64,000 bases of DNA from assembly GCF_017873435.1 (NCBI RefSeq), contig NZ_JAGGKG010000001.1, positions 62,001 through 126,000 on the forward strand, written 5' to 3'. Below the pieces are notes generated by a model that was not told where the DNA came from, did no database searches, and saw only the letters and a list, made by a program, of their open reading frames with translations. Made by a program: the position numbers and the translations under genes. Source of the stretch: Paenibacillus turicensis (lineage in GTDB: Bacteria; Bacillota; Bacilli; Paenibacillales; Paenibacillaceae). Of the stretch, positions 34,121 through 43,404 are shown in pieces (the first letter of the stretch is position 1; each line of letters opens with the position of its first letter).

Positions 34121-34148
34121 ATTTATCACGATTGCGCACTAAAGTCAA
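34121..34148 (-). promoter_or_regulatory. Promoter of the Asn-Ser tRNA run
   Basis: On the minus strand: -35 TTGACT (34143-34148), 16 bases, TG-extended -10 ATAAAT (34121-34126), about 30 bases before the tRNA-Asn 5' end. Good spacing for a stable-RNA promoter. Confidence 0.6.
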
Positions 34149-34207
34149 GATAGTTTAATGGAATATGTTTCTTGGAATATTGTTATTTATTTTTCCTTTA
34201 AAAAACA

Positions 34208-34286
34208 GTCAAAAGAAGTCCCAAATCTTGTGAGCTACCCTTTCTTACTTGTTAAAAAGCAACCTTAGGTTTGGGATTCGTTTGAC
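34208..34286 (-). terminator. Terminator after the FMN/FAD reductase gene
   Basis: On the minus strand GTCAAACGAATCCCAAA pairs with TTTGGGACTTCTTTTGAC with few mismatches and a 44-base loop, followed by TGTTTTTTAAAGG. It lies 20 bases after the stop. Confidence 0.65.
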
Positions 34287-34308
34287 TATAATTTCTTCTT
34301 TATTTAAC

Positions 34309-36234
34309 TTATTTTTCGCCCGCTAATGCCTTTGCTGCATGTTCACCAGCTATATAACCAGAACCATATGCGTAACCTAATGTTCCACCCTCAAAATACA
34401 CATAACTGTCATTATATACTCCACTTGTTTCAGCACCAACAGCGTATAAGCCATCTACAGGCTTACCTTCTTTATTTAATACCTGTAGGTTATCATTTAC
34501 GGTAATCCCACCTAATGTACCTAGGAACACAGAAGAAGTAATTTTCACAGCGTATACCGTTCCTTCTACATTATCTAAATATTTTGCTGATTTGAAATGA
34601 TCACTATCTTTACCTGCTGCACATAATTCATTATATCTGTTCACTGTATTTGCAAGATTAGACATGTTTAATTTTTCAGCCAATTCATCCACAGAGGCTG
34701 CTTTTATAATTTTGCCTTCCGACACGAGTTGATCGATCTCTTTAGTTAGATCTGTTGGTGTATGGCTTAGCTTATAATTTTTAGCTGTATCAATTTCATG
34801 ACCAACCTCTACAAATTTAGTTGCCTTTTCTGCTAAATCACCATCATAAATATCAGTAATTCCAGCAAATCCTTTTTGCTTTACAACATCAATCATACTT
34901 TGATCGAAAATTTCGTAAGCAGTATGTTGAGGCAATGACTTAATGACATTAGAAGACTTAATAGGCTCAAAAATAAATTCTTCTTCATTTATAAAACGAT
35001 TTCCATCCACATCAACATGCAAATATGGATTTAGCAATGCTGAATTAAGAACCGTTCCCCACTGTGTTCCCCCACGAGATACACCATAATGCATCATGAT
35101 TGCCTTACTATAATCTGCATCTCCACCAGCTTCCTTTGCCATTGCAATGCCTGTACCAATATTGGTAGCCACTCGGCTTTGACCATACCCATCACCAAAA
35201 GTTTCTTTAACTAATTTCTCGTTACCACCAAAACCACCTGTAGCTAAAATTACTTTATCCGCTTTAATTGTTAACGTACCGCCATCTTCCTTTTCAGCCT
35301 TAATTCCAACTACTTTTCCGTTATCTGTGATCATGTTTGTTGCTTTCGTATTGTATAAAATTTTTCCGCCCTTTGACGTAATTGTTTCATGAAGAGCGCT
35401 AATTGTTTTTGCTCCACCTTCGGTATAACCATGCAATGTAGAATTAGGGTGAGTCAAACGATGCTCATAATAAGAACCTGTACCTGGGTGGGCAAGCGTA
35501 AACTTTCCTCCATTTTGTTCCAGCCAGTCTACAATGTGTCCTGAATTATTTATGACCTTCGACAATAAACCCATATTAACCATATAGTTGCCTGTTTTCA
35601 CATATTGCTCGTAATACCATTTAGGATCTACGGTCTTATTTTGCTTAATCTGCTGAGAAGAATTAGTTGCAAACAATCCTCCTGCCATTGTCCCTTGCCC
35701 CATTGGGCTTGGTGTTGTTTCTACCACAATAACATCACTATTAAATTCGATTGCCTTTAATGCCGCAGCTGTTCCAGATGCACCACCACCTACAATCACA
35801 ATTTTGGTAGTAGTCTCCTCATCCATCCCGTTCTTTTCTATCTTGTTTGCTTTTAGCTTTTCAACATTTCCTCCTGCTTGCTTAACGGCATCTTCGACTG
35901 CGGTTAGAATTGCACTACTAACCTGAGAAGCTCCAGCTACAGCATCTACCGCAAGCGATTGATGATCAACAATTTGAGATGGAATCTTTTTTATCGCATT
36001 TTCAGCAATTTCTGCTGTTTCATTTTGCTCTGACACTTCAACATTTGTAATTTTTGAATCAGAAAATGTAACCTTCACCTTTACAGGCCCATTATGGCCT
36101 TCTGCTGTTCCTGTATACGTTCCTGCAGTGTATAGCTTATCCCCCTTATTGGTGGAGTTCTCCGCATTTTGTGTACATCCAGAAATCATAACTACAGTAA
36201 GAATAAGACTTAAAAATAGTTTGCTAAACTTCAC
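34309..36234 (-). CDS. Exported lipoprotein flavin reductase (FMN-binding plus FAD-binding fumarate reductase-like)
   Basis: 641 residues from a GTG at 36234 preceded by AAGGGGGATTACATT; upstream codons to 36309 lack a binding site. A lipobox (VVMISGC) marks a membrane-anchored exported lipoprotein. Then an FMN-binding domain (TGTAEGHNGPVKVKVTFSD; VDAVAGASQVSS), and a FAD domain (KIVIVGGGASGTAAALKAIEF, VILATGGFGGN, and GLYAVGAETSGVYNDSYVYFEGGTLGYAYGSG). This is the plan of secreted fumarate/urocanate-type reductases used in extracellular electron transfer. In the FMN motif, GAS replaces the usual GAT. Divergent from merR at 36409. A paralogue lies at 59446. Confidence 0.85.
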   Translation of the reverse strand: MKFSKLFLSLILTVVMISGCTQNAENSTNKGDKLYTAGTYTGTAEGHNGPVKVKVTFSDSKITNVEVSEQNETAEIAENAIKKIPSQIVDHQSLAVDAVAGASQVSSAILTAVEDAVKQAGGNVEKLKANKIEKNGMDEETTTKIVIVGGGASGTAAALKAIEFNSDVIVVETTPSPMGQGTMAGGLFATNSSQQIKQNKTVDPKWYYEQYVKTGNYMVNMGLLSKVINNSGHIVDWLEQNGGKFTLAHPGTGSYYEHRLTHPNSTLHGYTEGGAKTISALHETITSKGGKILYNTKATNMITDNGKVVGIKAEKEDGGTLTIKADKVILATGGFGGNEKLVKETFGDGYGQSRVATNIGTGIAMAKEAGGDADYSKAIMMHYGVSRGGTQWGTVLNSALLNPYLHVDVDGNRFINEEEFIFEPIKSSNVIKSLPQHTAYEIFDQSMIDVVKQKGFAGITDIYDGDLAEKATKFVEVGHEIDTAKNYKLSHTPTDLTKEIDQLVSEGKIIKAASVDELAEKLNMSNLANTVNRYNELCAAGKDSDHFKSAKYLDNVEGTVYAVKITSSVFLGTLGGITVNDNLQVLNKEGKPVDGLYAVGAETSGVYNDSYVYFEGGTLGYAYGSGYIAGEHAAKALAGEK

Positions 36235-36408
36235 AATGTAATCCCCCTTGTATTTTTTTTCACAAGACAATCTTAAACCTGAATGGTGGAAGCAAGTAAA
36301 TACCCCCAACTACACTAGGCATGATGTTTATGATGAAAAATACAGATAAAATATGCTCTTAATGTTACAATTTCACTAATTCAGACACAATTAAGGAGGA
36401 ATAAAACA

Positions 36409-37233
36409 ATGGCAGAGTACAAAATAGGTACATTTGCTAGAAACTTAGGTGTAACCTCCAGCTTGCTAAAGCATTATGAAAAATATCACTTAATTAACAG
36501 TAAAAAAAATAATTTAAACGGGTATCGTTATTATTGCTTTACACAAACCCCAACGATATTGCGTATTAAGCAGCTACAAAAATTAGGCTTTACACTTCGT
36601 GAAATAGCAGAAACACTTCATAACTGCACACCAAAGGAAATGAATGAAAAATTAGAGCAAAAAATCGAGGATATTCATTCAGAAATATTAAAAAAGCAAC
36701 TTGCACTAAAAGAAGCCACACAGCTACAAGCCTCCTTATTGCAAATTTGCCAAGAGCAATATGAGGGAAATTGGACCATAGCGCAAACACCAAGCATGTT
36801 TTTTTTGCCACATTCAAATTCACTGGATTTTGTAGATTTAAATGATCATGAAAGTGAACAGCTAAAAAATTGGATGGAGCATTTTCCTTTAACAAAACAA
36901 GCTGCAATGGTTAATCACAAAACCCATGACTACCAATATGGACTAGCGATTGAACAGCAGATTGCTCATCAATTAGAGCTAAATATAGAGCATCCGAAAC
37001 CGATTACTTTAAATGGAGGAAAATCTTTAATTTATCCTCTTACCTGCACCTCATTTGAACTATACGGACAAAATTATATTGAGAGATTACTAGAAAAACC
37101 TCTAAATTTATTAACTAAAATGGGGATTGAGGTTAATGGTCCAATCTATATAGAAACGATTATCGAAACTACTATAAATCAAAAAAGGGCAGTTTATTAT
37201 CAAATCCGTGTACCCTTAAACGTAGATATTTAA
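36409..37233 (+). CDS. MerR family transcriptional regulator
   Basis: 274 residues. The winged-helix start YKIGTFARNLGVTSSLLKHYEKYHLI, then GYRYYCFTQTPTILRIKQLQKLGFTLREIAETL, is diagnostic of MerR. The following coiled coil and a long C-terminal effector domain place it in the BmrR-like or GyrI-like group. RBS AAGGAGGAA before the ATG. It is divergent from the flavin reductase lipoprotein and probably controls it. Confidence 0.85.
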   Translation: MAEYKIGTFARNLGVTSSLLKHYEKYHLINSKKNNLNGYRYYCFTQTPTILRIKQLQKLGFTLREIAETLHNCTPKEMNEKLEQKIEDIHSEILKKQLALKEATQLQASLLQICQEQYEGNWTIAQTPSMFFLPHSNSLDFVDLNDHESEQLKNWMEHFPLTKQAAMVNHKTHDYQYGLAIEQQIAHQLELNIEHPKPITLNGGKSLIYPLTCTSFELYGQNYIERLLEKPLNLLTKMGIEVNGPIYIETIIETTINQKRAVYYQIRVPLNVDI

Positions 37234-37441
37234 AATTAATTGTTCCCAAACAAAAAGAACCATCATCCTTGTAAAAGTGATTTTGGTTCTTATGTTTATT
37301 TTTATTTAATTGCTGTTGCTTTGTTTTAGTCATCTTACTTCTTAAATCTACAAACGCAAACGGGCTACGGCTTAGCTCAGGATTTCGATATCCTTCTCGC
37401 TCTCGTTTTTGCCGTTGCTTTTTGGCTTTGGACATCGCCAT
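37172..37441 (-). CDS. Small basic protein, conserved Firmicute type
   Basis: 89 residues. The N-terminal half is very basic (MAMSKAKKQRQKREREGYRN, then PELSRSPFAFVDLRSKMTKTKQQQ and NKNKHKNQNHFYKDDGSF), a pattern I recall from short conserved proteins of Bacillales such as YqkK; I am not certain of the name. AAAGGAG lies nine bases before the ATG. Its last 62 bases overlap the convergent merR gene. The final about 20 residues may be unusual, because the frame passes through the 3' end of that gene. Confidence 0.55.
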   Translation of the reverse strand: MAMSKAKKQRQKREREGYRNPELSRSPFAFVDLRSKMTKTKQQQLNKNKHKNQNHFYKDDGSFCLGTINFKYLRLRVHGFDNKLPFFDL

Positions 37442-37578
37442 AGGAACAACTCCTTTAATATTATATAAATCAGACTACAGCTTTATTATATCAAATTTTC
37501 TCATCGTATGTGCAAGCCTCATCCCCCAATTATTAGCAACCTCTTTAAACAACTGGGGGTAATAAGGTGAAATGAACT

Positions 37579-39450
37579 TTATCTTAATGGAGCAAACGCA
37601 AACACTAGCTTCGTCTCCATACATAAATCAATTGATATTGACTTAAAATCAAGCGTATAAAAGATTTGCTTTTCACCAAAATGGTCAATATGCTCAAGCT
37701 CATTTATAACGGGTTTAAGGGTATCCTTTGCATAAGTGACTCGAATAGTTAAATCTTCTGTCTTCATCTCCACATTCCCATCAACCAATTCCGGCTTAAC
37801 AGCACAAATAAATCGTTCTGTTACTTGCTCGGGCATATCAGTAAAGCAATATTTATCTGTTAGCTCTAAGTATGGTTTTTCTGATTTTGGCGTTTTATAC
37901 CACTTGAAGCAACGTCGCAAGCTTTGTAGATGAACACCTTCATAAGCAGAAGCCAGCTCCAATTCTAATTCATTAGTTCTCTCTCCTAGCTGTAGATTCG
38001 TAACGGTTGCGCCGTGCTTGGCTCCTGCTGATTGATAACGACCATTTATAATCGGAACCGAGTGGCCAAAGCTTGCATTGCAAGGAATTTGATATCGCTG
38101 CTCACCAAAGTAATCTGCACTATACAAGCCACTTCCTAAATCCGCCAGCCAAGTCTGCCCCTCTCCATAAAGGATAAAATGCCCAACATCATTATGGTTG
38201 TGGGGTTCGTCATTATGTCCTCCTTTTGCCGCAAAAACATAGCTTTCTTGGGAGTTTACGTGCCTTGAAATGAGCCACTGTGCATCTGGAAGCCAATAGT
38301 CGCCTGCCGCCCATGTGCTCCCCTTAACCTTATTCTGATCTTGAGACTGCAGAGTAGTAGTATACAAATTCTCCTCAAACCAGACTAAATTACGAATAGC
38401 AGGCCCCCATCTCCCGCAATGATCTTCTGTAAAAGACTTCATTAGCTCTAATGGCGGTAAATCTACTCCATCCACATTGGAATGCAAATAATGTCCTAGG
38501 CCCATAAATACTCCACTATTTGCTAATGCATCAGAAAAGTTCACCACATTTCTGCCATCCAAAAAAGCCTTTTGCTGAAAAGTTGCGATTTGCTTCACCT
38601 TGTCACATTTTAATAAATCAATTTTTCCTAATGTACGTTGCTTTAACAAGTCAGCGAAATACACATAATAACCAAAGCCATATTCCCAATACCCATACCC
38701 TTCCATGCAAACCCCATCATCATGATACCCTGACAAAAAGTATTCTAGTGCTGGTAATACTCTTTCCAATACTACCGTAAGCTTAGCCGGTTCATTTTCT
38801 AACAAGTATAAAGCTGCAATCCCAACGGATCCCCCACATACACTAGACCAATTATGCGTAGCCTGCTCCCAATCAAAATAACGGCTTCCATCTATAAAGC
38901 TATTTAGCACACGAGTGAACACCTCATCCTGTATCCGCTTACAAATTAAGCTAGGCAACCACTCTTCATGTAAGCGTAGAATCTCTGCTAACGCAAACGC
39001 TGTCTCCGCCGCAAACAAATCAATCGTTGGCATTGGCTTCTCAGTTTGGTTAGTCAAATGCGCAGGTAAACACCATGTATACTCATTACAAATAGAAAAA
39101 ATAATATCACATAACCTAGTTTTATAACCCTCTTGTTCTGGAAATAGCCAAGTTGCAATCGCTAATGTCATCAATCTTTTTCTACGTTCAAAATAAATCT
39201 TGTCATAGCTTTGCCTGTCACCCGTTTCAGCAAATAAAGTAATTAAGGAATACGTAAGCTCTGGAATGGACTGATTTGTGCAAAAGTATTCTGCTTGTGT
39301 CTGCATGTCCTTCCTCATTGGCTCAAGAGCCTCAGACGCTAAAACACGTTGTCTAGACTGCTCTGGATCTCCACCTGGAAACAACGAATCCTGAGTACTC
39401 AAGGTACTCACTTGCTCTAAGATTTGCATCAATTGCTCACTTTCCATTAG
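37579..39450 (-). CDS. Heparinase II/III family protein
   Basis: 623 residues from the ATG at 39450, with GGAGGCGG before it. The N-terminal two thirds are helical (alpha/alpha toroid) and the C-terminal part, from the motif GGHNDEPHNHNDVGHFILYGEGQTWLADLGSG, is the beta-sandwich with the catalytic EPHNHNDVG. Family members cleave heparin, alginate or related uronates by elimination. No signal peptide is visible, so the substrate may be an imported oligosaccharide. No polysaccharide-utilisation neighbours are seen. It is preceded by the SprT-like gene and may be co-transcribed with it. Confidence 0.8.
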   Translation of the reverse strand, partial: LMESEQLMQILEQVSTLSTQDSLFPGGDPEQSRQRVLASEALEPMRKDMQTQAEYFCTNQSIPELTYSLITLFAETGDRQSYDKIYFERRKRLMTLAIATWLFPEQEGYKTRLCDIIFSICNEYTWCLPAHLTNQTEKPMPTIDLFAAETAFALAEILRLHEEWLPSLICKRIQDEVFTRVLNSFIDGSRYFDWEQATHNWSSVCGGSVGIAALYLLENEPAKLTVVLERVLPALEYFLSGYHDDGVCMEGYGYWEYGFGYYVYFADLLKQRTLGKIDLLKCDKVKQIATFQQKAFLDGRNVVNFSDALANSGVFMGLGHYLHSNVDGVDLPPLELMKSFTEDHCGRWGPAIRNLVWFEENLYTTTLQSQDQNKVKGSTWAAGDYWLPDAQWLISRHVNSQESYVFAAKGGHNDEPHNHNDVGHFILYGEGQTWLADLGSGLYSADYFGEQRYQIPCNASFGHSVPIINGRYQSAGAKHGATVTNLQLGERTNELELELASAYEGVHLQSLRRCFKWYKTPKSEKPYLELTDKYCFTDMPEQVTERFICAVKPELVDGNVEMKTEDLTIRVTYAKDTLKPVINELEHIDHFGEKQIFYTLDFKSISIDLCMETKLVFAFAPLR

Positions 39451-39484
39451 AATCCGCCTCCATCGTATCTGCACTATTATTCTC

Positions 39485-39955
39485 TTATTTCTCAAATGTA
39501 CTCTCTTCTACTAATTCCCCTCTACATTTACCACAGCGATAGCGGGTAATATCGACACGTCGTTTGCGCAAATATGTCATCCCACAAGACTTACATCTTA
39601 ATTTATATCGAAAAGGTAGCGATTGCTTACGTTTTGCTAGTGGCAAAGCTTTGCAATAACGGCTTCCTTGTACACGTTCTAACAGTGACTTAAATTCTGC
39701 ATCTCTGTGCTGATATCCTTTTCCCGCTAAATGCAAATGGTAGTGACATAATTCATGCTTAATAATTTTTTCAACCTCTTCAAGACCAAAGTTAGTAAGC
39801 TGATGGGGATTAATTTCAATATGATGACTTTTTAAAAAATACCGCCCACCTGTAGATCTTAAACGGGAATTAAATGTAGCTTGATGTTTAAATGGTAGAC
39901 CAAAAAAACTTAAAGAAAGTTCCTCTACCCACTGCTGTAGCTGCTCATTATTCAA
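39485..39955 (-). CDS. SprT-like zinc metalloprotease family protein
   Basis: 156 residues from a TTG at 39955. KIIKHELCHYHLHLAGKGYQH contains the HExxH-type metalloprotease motif and the C-terminal part has the zinc ribbon CKSCG and CGKC. This is the SprT/YdcK pattern found near cmpA and tex in Bacillus. It is assigned to the SprT family from HELCH and the ribbon. The upstream sequence is a purine-rich tract in the transcribed strand. Confidence 0.85.
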   Translation of the reverse strand: MNNEQLQQWVEELSLSFFGLPFKHQATFNSRLRSTGGRYFLKSHHIEINPHQLTNFGLEEVEKIIKHELCHYHLHLAGKGYQHRDAEFKSLLERVQGSRYCKALPLAKRKQSLPFRYKLRCKSCGMTYLRKRRVDITRYRCGKCRGELVEESTFEK

Positions 39956-39961
39956 ATCTCA

Positions 39962-40100
39962 TCACCACCATGACCTTCCATCATTCTTTTCATCATTCTT
40001 TTCATCTTTCTCTTGATCTTTCTCCTCGTCCTTCTTTTAATCTTCCCCTTCATCGTTCTTTCGCATCTATGATCATGATCTTCTTGTGATCATCTTCTTA
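39962..40100. repeat. Pyrimidine-rich low-complexity tract (purine-rich on the minus strand)
   Basis: Imperfect repeats of TCATTCTTT / TCATCTTTCTC. On the minus strand the same stretch is nearly all A and G, directly upstream of the SprT-like TTG start, and one frame would encode a D/E/K/Q-rich run that ends in RSWW and a stop without a start codon. It may be the remains of a longer N-terminus or a simple repeat; no gene is supported. Confidence 0.5.
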
Positions 40101-40237
40101 TAAATGTTTTTCAATTGTATCTATATTCACTGCTTATTTTTCTTTCATCATCTATACTATTCTATTGCATTGTAACTTGCTGGTAGGCTACACTGTCAAG
40201 TAAAGTACTCTAGCCCAATTGCTAAAGGAGAAAAACA

Positions 40238-40591
40238 ATGTCTAAAATGAGATATGTCGTGTTACAAAAAAAAGCAGACGTCCTATTCGTTGAAATCCCT
40301 ACAGAATATGCCTATCAATTAAGTGCACTTCATCTTCGTTTGGGGAAAGAAATCAGTAAATTAACAGCGGACAACATCCCTGTCTTGCCCCAGGCAATTG
40401 CAGAATGTAATGACCTTGAGATTTTAAATAAAGAGTTAAGTTCCATAAGCTCACTCCACTATATTAACGAATTAGAGTCTTCCTTTTCCGCAATAAAAGA
40501 AGAAAACTACCCCTTGATTTCTTTATTAACGGAAATTCGAGCTTTACAAGCACAATTAGAGCAATACTATGAGGAAGAAGCGATTTCCTAA
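40238..40591 (+). CDS. Hypothetical helical protein
   Basis: 117 residues. Mostly alpha-helical with an acidic end (EEEAIS) and a run of leucine-rich segments, no motif recognised. The start ATG follows AAAGGAGAAAAACA, so expression is likely. It is divergent from the SprT-like gene and followed by cmpA. Function unknown. Confidence 0.55.
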   Translation: MSKMRYVVLQKKADVLFVEIPTEYAYQLSALHLRLGKEISKLTADNIPVLPQAIAECNDLEILNKELSSISSLHYINELESSFSAIKEENYPLISLLTEIRALQAQLEQYYEEEAIS

Positions 40592-40680
40592 CCGTTTAAA
40601 TATGTTTAAAAAGGACTTGCACGCTTCCCCTTCTGCGCCCATAAGTTAAATTAATTACTTTCTAGAGGGGGAACCGTACA

Positions 40681-40797
40681 GTGCCATCTTGGTTCAGTAA
40701 ACAAATCATGAACGCTTTTCAGAAAAGAGACCTTAAAAAAGTAAGACTTCTGAATGATTGTTGGTTTTTTTATTGTAATGGCAATCGTCGTCCTTAA
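40681..40797 (+). CDS. cmpA: CmpA, cortex morphogenetic protein
   Basis: 38 residues from a GTG at 40681, with GAGGGGGAA seven bases upstream. The peptide PSWFSKQIMNAFQKRDLKK and the end LLNDCWFFYCNG match the short conserved CmpA pattern (PxWxxxQ ... L..CWxFY). CmpA is a small spore protein that delays or controls cortex assembly in Bacillus sporulation, and it lies near the SprT and tex genes there too. It is too short to be called without knowing the family. The gene is convergent with tex. Confidence 0.85.
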   Translation: MPSWFSKQIMNAFQKRDLKKVRLLNDCWFFYCNGNRRP

Positions 40798-40805
40798 ACC
40801 AAAAA

Positions 40806-40880
40806 ACCAAGCCTACATGAGATACATCACTAGTTCTGGCTAGTTGTGCTAGCCTGCTAGTCTTGTCCCATCTGCTTGGT
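40806..40880. terminator. Long nested hairpin between cmpA and tex
   Basis: Concentric pairs: ACCAAGC (40806-40812) with GCTTGGT (40874-40880), ACTAG (40829-40833) with CTAGT (40857-40861), GGCTAG (40838-40843) with CTAGCC (40849-40854) around a TTGTG loop. A T run follows on the plus strand (CTTTTGTG) and an A run precedes it, giving T's on the minus strand, so it should terminate both convergent genes. Its size and regularity also leave room for a structured RNA. Confidence 0.7.
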
Positions 40881-40912
40881 CTTTTGTGTAGCTTTTTTAT
40901 ATGAATTATTAT

Positions 40913-43132
40913 CTAGCTGTTCATCTCTGGCTTACGCATTGTTAGACCCACTCTACCCTTTTTCAGGTCAACATTTAATACCCACACCGTCACGTTATCT
41001 CCGACAGAGACCACATCCATTGGATGTTTTACAAAACGATCACTAAGCTGAGAAATGTGGACTAAACCATCATTTTTAATACCGATATCTACAAATGCCC
41101 CAAAGTCAATCACGTTACGTACTGTTCCTTGAAGCTCCATCCCAGGTACTAGGTCTTCAATTTTCAATACATCCGTTCTAAAAATTGGCAACGGTAGCTC
41201 CTCACGTGGATCACGTCCTGGACGCTGTAAGCTGTCTACAATATCGCGCAACGTAGGTACACCTACATTTAATTCAGCCGCAAGTGGCTCTAGCTCTACG
41301 GTTGCAAGTGAACTTACTAGCTCCTTTGAGCCAATACTTGATAATTCAAATTGTAGCTGCTCAAACAAGGAATGAACGGATGAATAAGACTCAGGGTGAA
41401 TCGGTGTACGATCTAATGGGTTTTCGCCCTCCTGAATTCGTAAAAAGCCGATACATTGCTCGTACGTTTTTGCCCCTAATCTTGGAACCTTAGCAAGCTG
41501 CTTGCGGTTTAGAAATTTTCCATTTTCTTCGCGATATTTCACTATATTTTTGGCAATCGTTGCATTTACACCTGATACATAGGAAAGTAACGAAGGTGAA
41601 GCTGTATTTACATCTACGCCTACATGGTTTACGGCTGATTCTACGACCGTTTTCAAGCTTTCATCCAAATGCTTTTGGGATACATCATGTTGGTATTGAC
41701 CTACACCAATTGCTTTAGGTTCAATTTTTACAAGCTCTGCAAGTGGGTCTTGTAATCGACGAGCAATGGAGACTGCACTACGCTCCGCAACATCTAAATC
41801 GGGAAACTCCTCCTGCGCTAGCTTGGAAGCAGAATATACACTTGCACCAGCCTCATTTACGATCAGATACGCTAGGTCTTTATCTCGTCTGTTGTTTATG
41901 ATTTCAGCAATAAACTGCTCAGTTTCACGAGAAGCTGTACCATTTCCAATTACAATCAATTGCACATCATATTTTTCGATTAAAGCGTTTATTTTTGTAG
42001 TGGCTTCTTCAATTTTATTGTTAGGTGGGGTTGGGTATGTAACAGCAACCTCTAATAGCTTGCCAGTATCGTCTACCACCGCTAGCTTACAGCCTGTCCG
42101 ATAAGCAGGGTCAACACCAAGTACATTTTTTCCTTTTACAGGAGGCTGTAGCAACAAGCTTCTTAGGTTTTCTGCAAAAATGGTAATCGCACCTTGCTCC
42201 GCTTTTTCCGTTAATTCCCCACGAACCTCGCGTTCGATTGAAGGCGCAATCAATCTTTTATATGCATCCTCTACGACAAGACGCAAAATCTCTGTTGTAC
42301 AAGATTGTCCTTTTATATACATTTTCTCAATATATTGATGAATACGCTCTGTCTCTACTTGAAGTGATACCTTTAAAATATTTTCACGTTCACCGCGATT
42401 CATTGCAAGAATACGATGAGATGGCATCTTTTTGGCTGCTTCCTGATAGCTGTAGTACATTTCATAGACCGATTCCTCTTCTGGTGTCTTCGCCTCAGAA
42501 ACCATTAGCCCATGGTCCATTGTAAATTGACGTACCCAAGCACGAACTTTTGCATCGTCAGCAATCTGTTCAGCCACAATGTCCATCGCACCCGCAAGTG
42601 CTTCTTCTTCCGTTTCTACTTTAAGCTCTACATTAATATATTTTGCAGACTCTTCGTTGACATCGCCTTGCTGGGGGTGTGACATTAGCCACTGAGCAAG
42701 TGGCTCTAGTCCTTTTTCTTTCGCTACACTTGCTCTTGTTTTCCGTTTTTGACGATAAGGACGATACAAATCTTCTACTACCTGTAGCTTTACAGCCGCT
42801 TCAATCGCTTGCTGAAGCTCAGGAGTCAGCTTTTCTTGCTCAGCAATAATGCGAATCACTTCACGTTTACGCTCTTCTAAATTTCTTAAATATTGTACAC
42901 GTTCCTCAATATTGCGAAGTTGATTTTCATCGAGCTCTCCCGTCATTTCTTTACGGTAACGGGCAATAAAAGGAATCGTGTTGCCTTCATCCAATAAATT
43001 CACTGTTGTCCTAACTTGCTTAGGAGAAATGCCTAATTCCTTAGAAGCTGTAATAATGATTTTTTCCTTGTTTTGTTGATTTTGTTGATTTTGTTGATTT
43101 TCTTGAGTTTGATCTATAGTATCCTGCGACAA
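40913..43132 (-). CDS. tex: Tex family RNA-binding protein (S1 domain)
   Basis: About 739 residues from a TTG at 43132, which has GAGGG six bases before it; an upstream extension of 36 residues starting at an ATG at 43240 lacks a ribosome binding site. Domain order: helical N-terminal part (IPFIARYRKEMTGELDENQLRNI), YqgF/RuvX-like nuclease fold (VLGVDPAYRTGCKLAVVD), HhH motifs and the C-terminal S1 domain (GMELQGTVRNVIDFGAFVDIGIKNDGLVHISQL). Tex proteins associate with RNA and influence transcription and virulence. Near the N-terminus is a QQN triple repeat. It is convergent with cmpA. Confidence 0.88.
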   Translation of the reverse strand: MSQDTIDQTQENQQNQQNQQNKEKIIITASKELGISPKQVRTTVNLLDEGNTIPFIARYRKEMTGELDENQLRNIEERVQYLRNLEERKREVIRIIAEQEKLTPELQQAIEAAVKLQVVEDLYRPYRQKRKTRASVAKEKGLEPLAQWLMSHPQQGDVNEESAKYINVELKVETEEEALAGAMDIVAEQIADDAKVRAWVRQFTMDHGLMVSEAKTPEEESVYEMYYSYQEAAKKMPSHRILAMNRGERENILKVSLQVETERIHQYIEKMYIKGQSCTTEILRLVVEDAYKRLIAPSIEREVRGELTEKAEQGAITIFAENLRSLLLQPPVKGKNVLGVDPAYRTGCKLAVVDDTGKLLEVAVTYPTPPNNKIEEATTKINALIEKYDVQLIVIGNGTASRETEQFIAEIINNRRDKDLAYLIVNEAGASVYSASKLAQEEFPDLDVAERSAVSIARRLQDPLAELVKIEPKAIGVGQYQHDVSQKHLDESLKTVVESAVNHVGVDVNTASPSLLSYVSGVNATIAKNIVKYREENGKFLNRKQLAKVPRLGAKTYEQCIGFLRIQEGENPLDRTPIHPESYSSVHSLFEQLQFELSSIGSKELVSSLATVELEPLAAELNVGVPTLRDIVDSLQRPGRDPREELPLPIFRTDVLKIEDLVPGMELQGTVRNVIDFGAFVDIGIKNDGLVHISQLSDRFVKHPMDVVSVGDNVTVWVLNVDLKKGRVGLTMRKPEMNS

Positions 43133-43404
43133 AGATATCCCTCTTTCCTCATTCTGGATAAACAACACCTTTTGCTGTTTAATTTTAATGATTTCAACAG
43201 CTTCAATAATTTTCAGTAACTTCAATATGATTAGCTTCAATACCTTATCTTCAATATTCCTATTATCACAAACTTTGCTCAGTAATTCCAGTGGAAGTGA
43301 GTTTAGTGACGTTTTAGAAAAGACAAAGAGGGTCGGGGAATGGGGAAAATTAGACTAGTGGGCGCTGTTGTGGAGAAAGTTGTGAATCTCCATGGAGTAA
43401 ATTT

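Noticed and set aside
37254..37291. Inverted repeat AAGAACCA/TGGTTCTT as a terminator between merR and the small basic gene
   Set aside because: It could end merR transcripts, but on the minus strand it lies in a part of the small gene with a conserved-looking sequence (KDDGSF), so I do not list it as a separate terminator.
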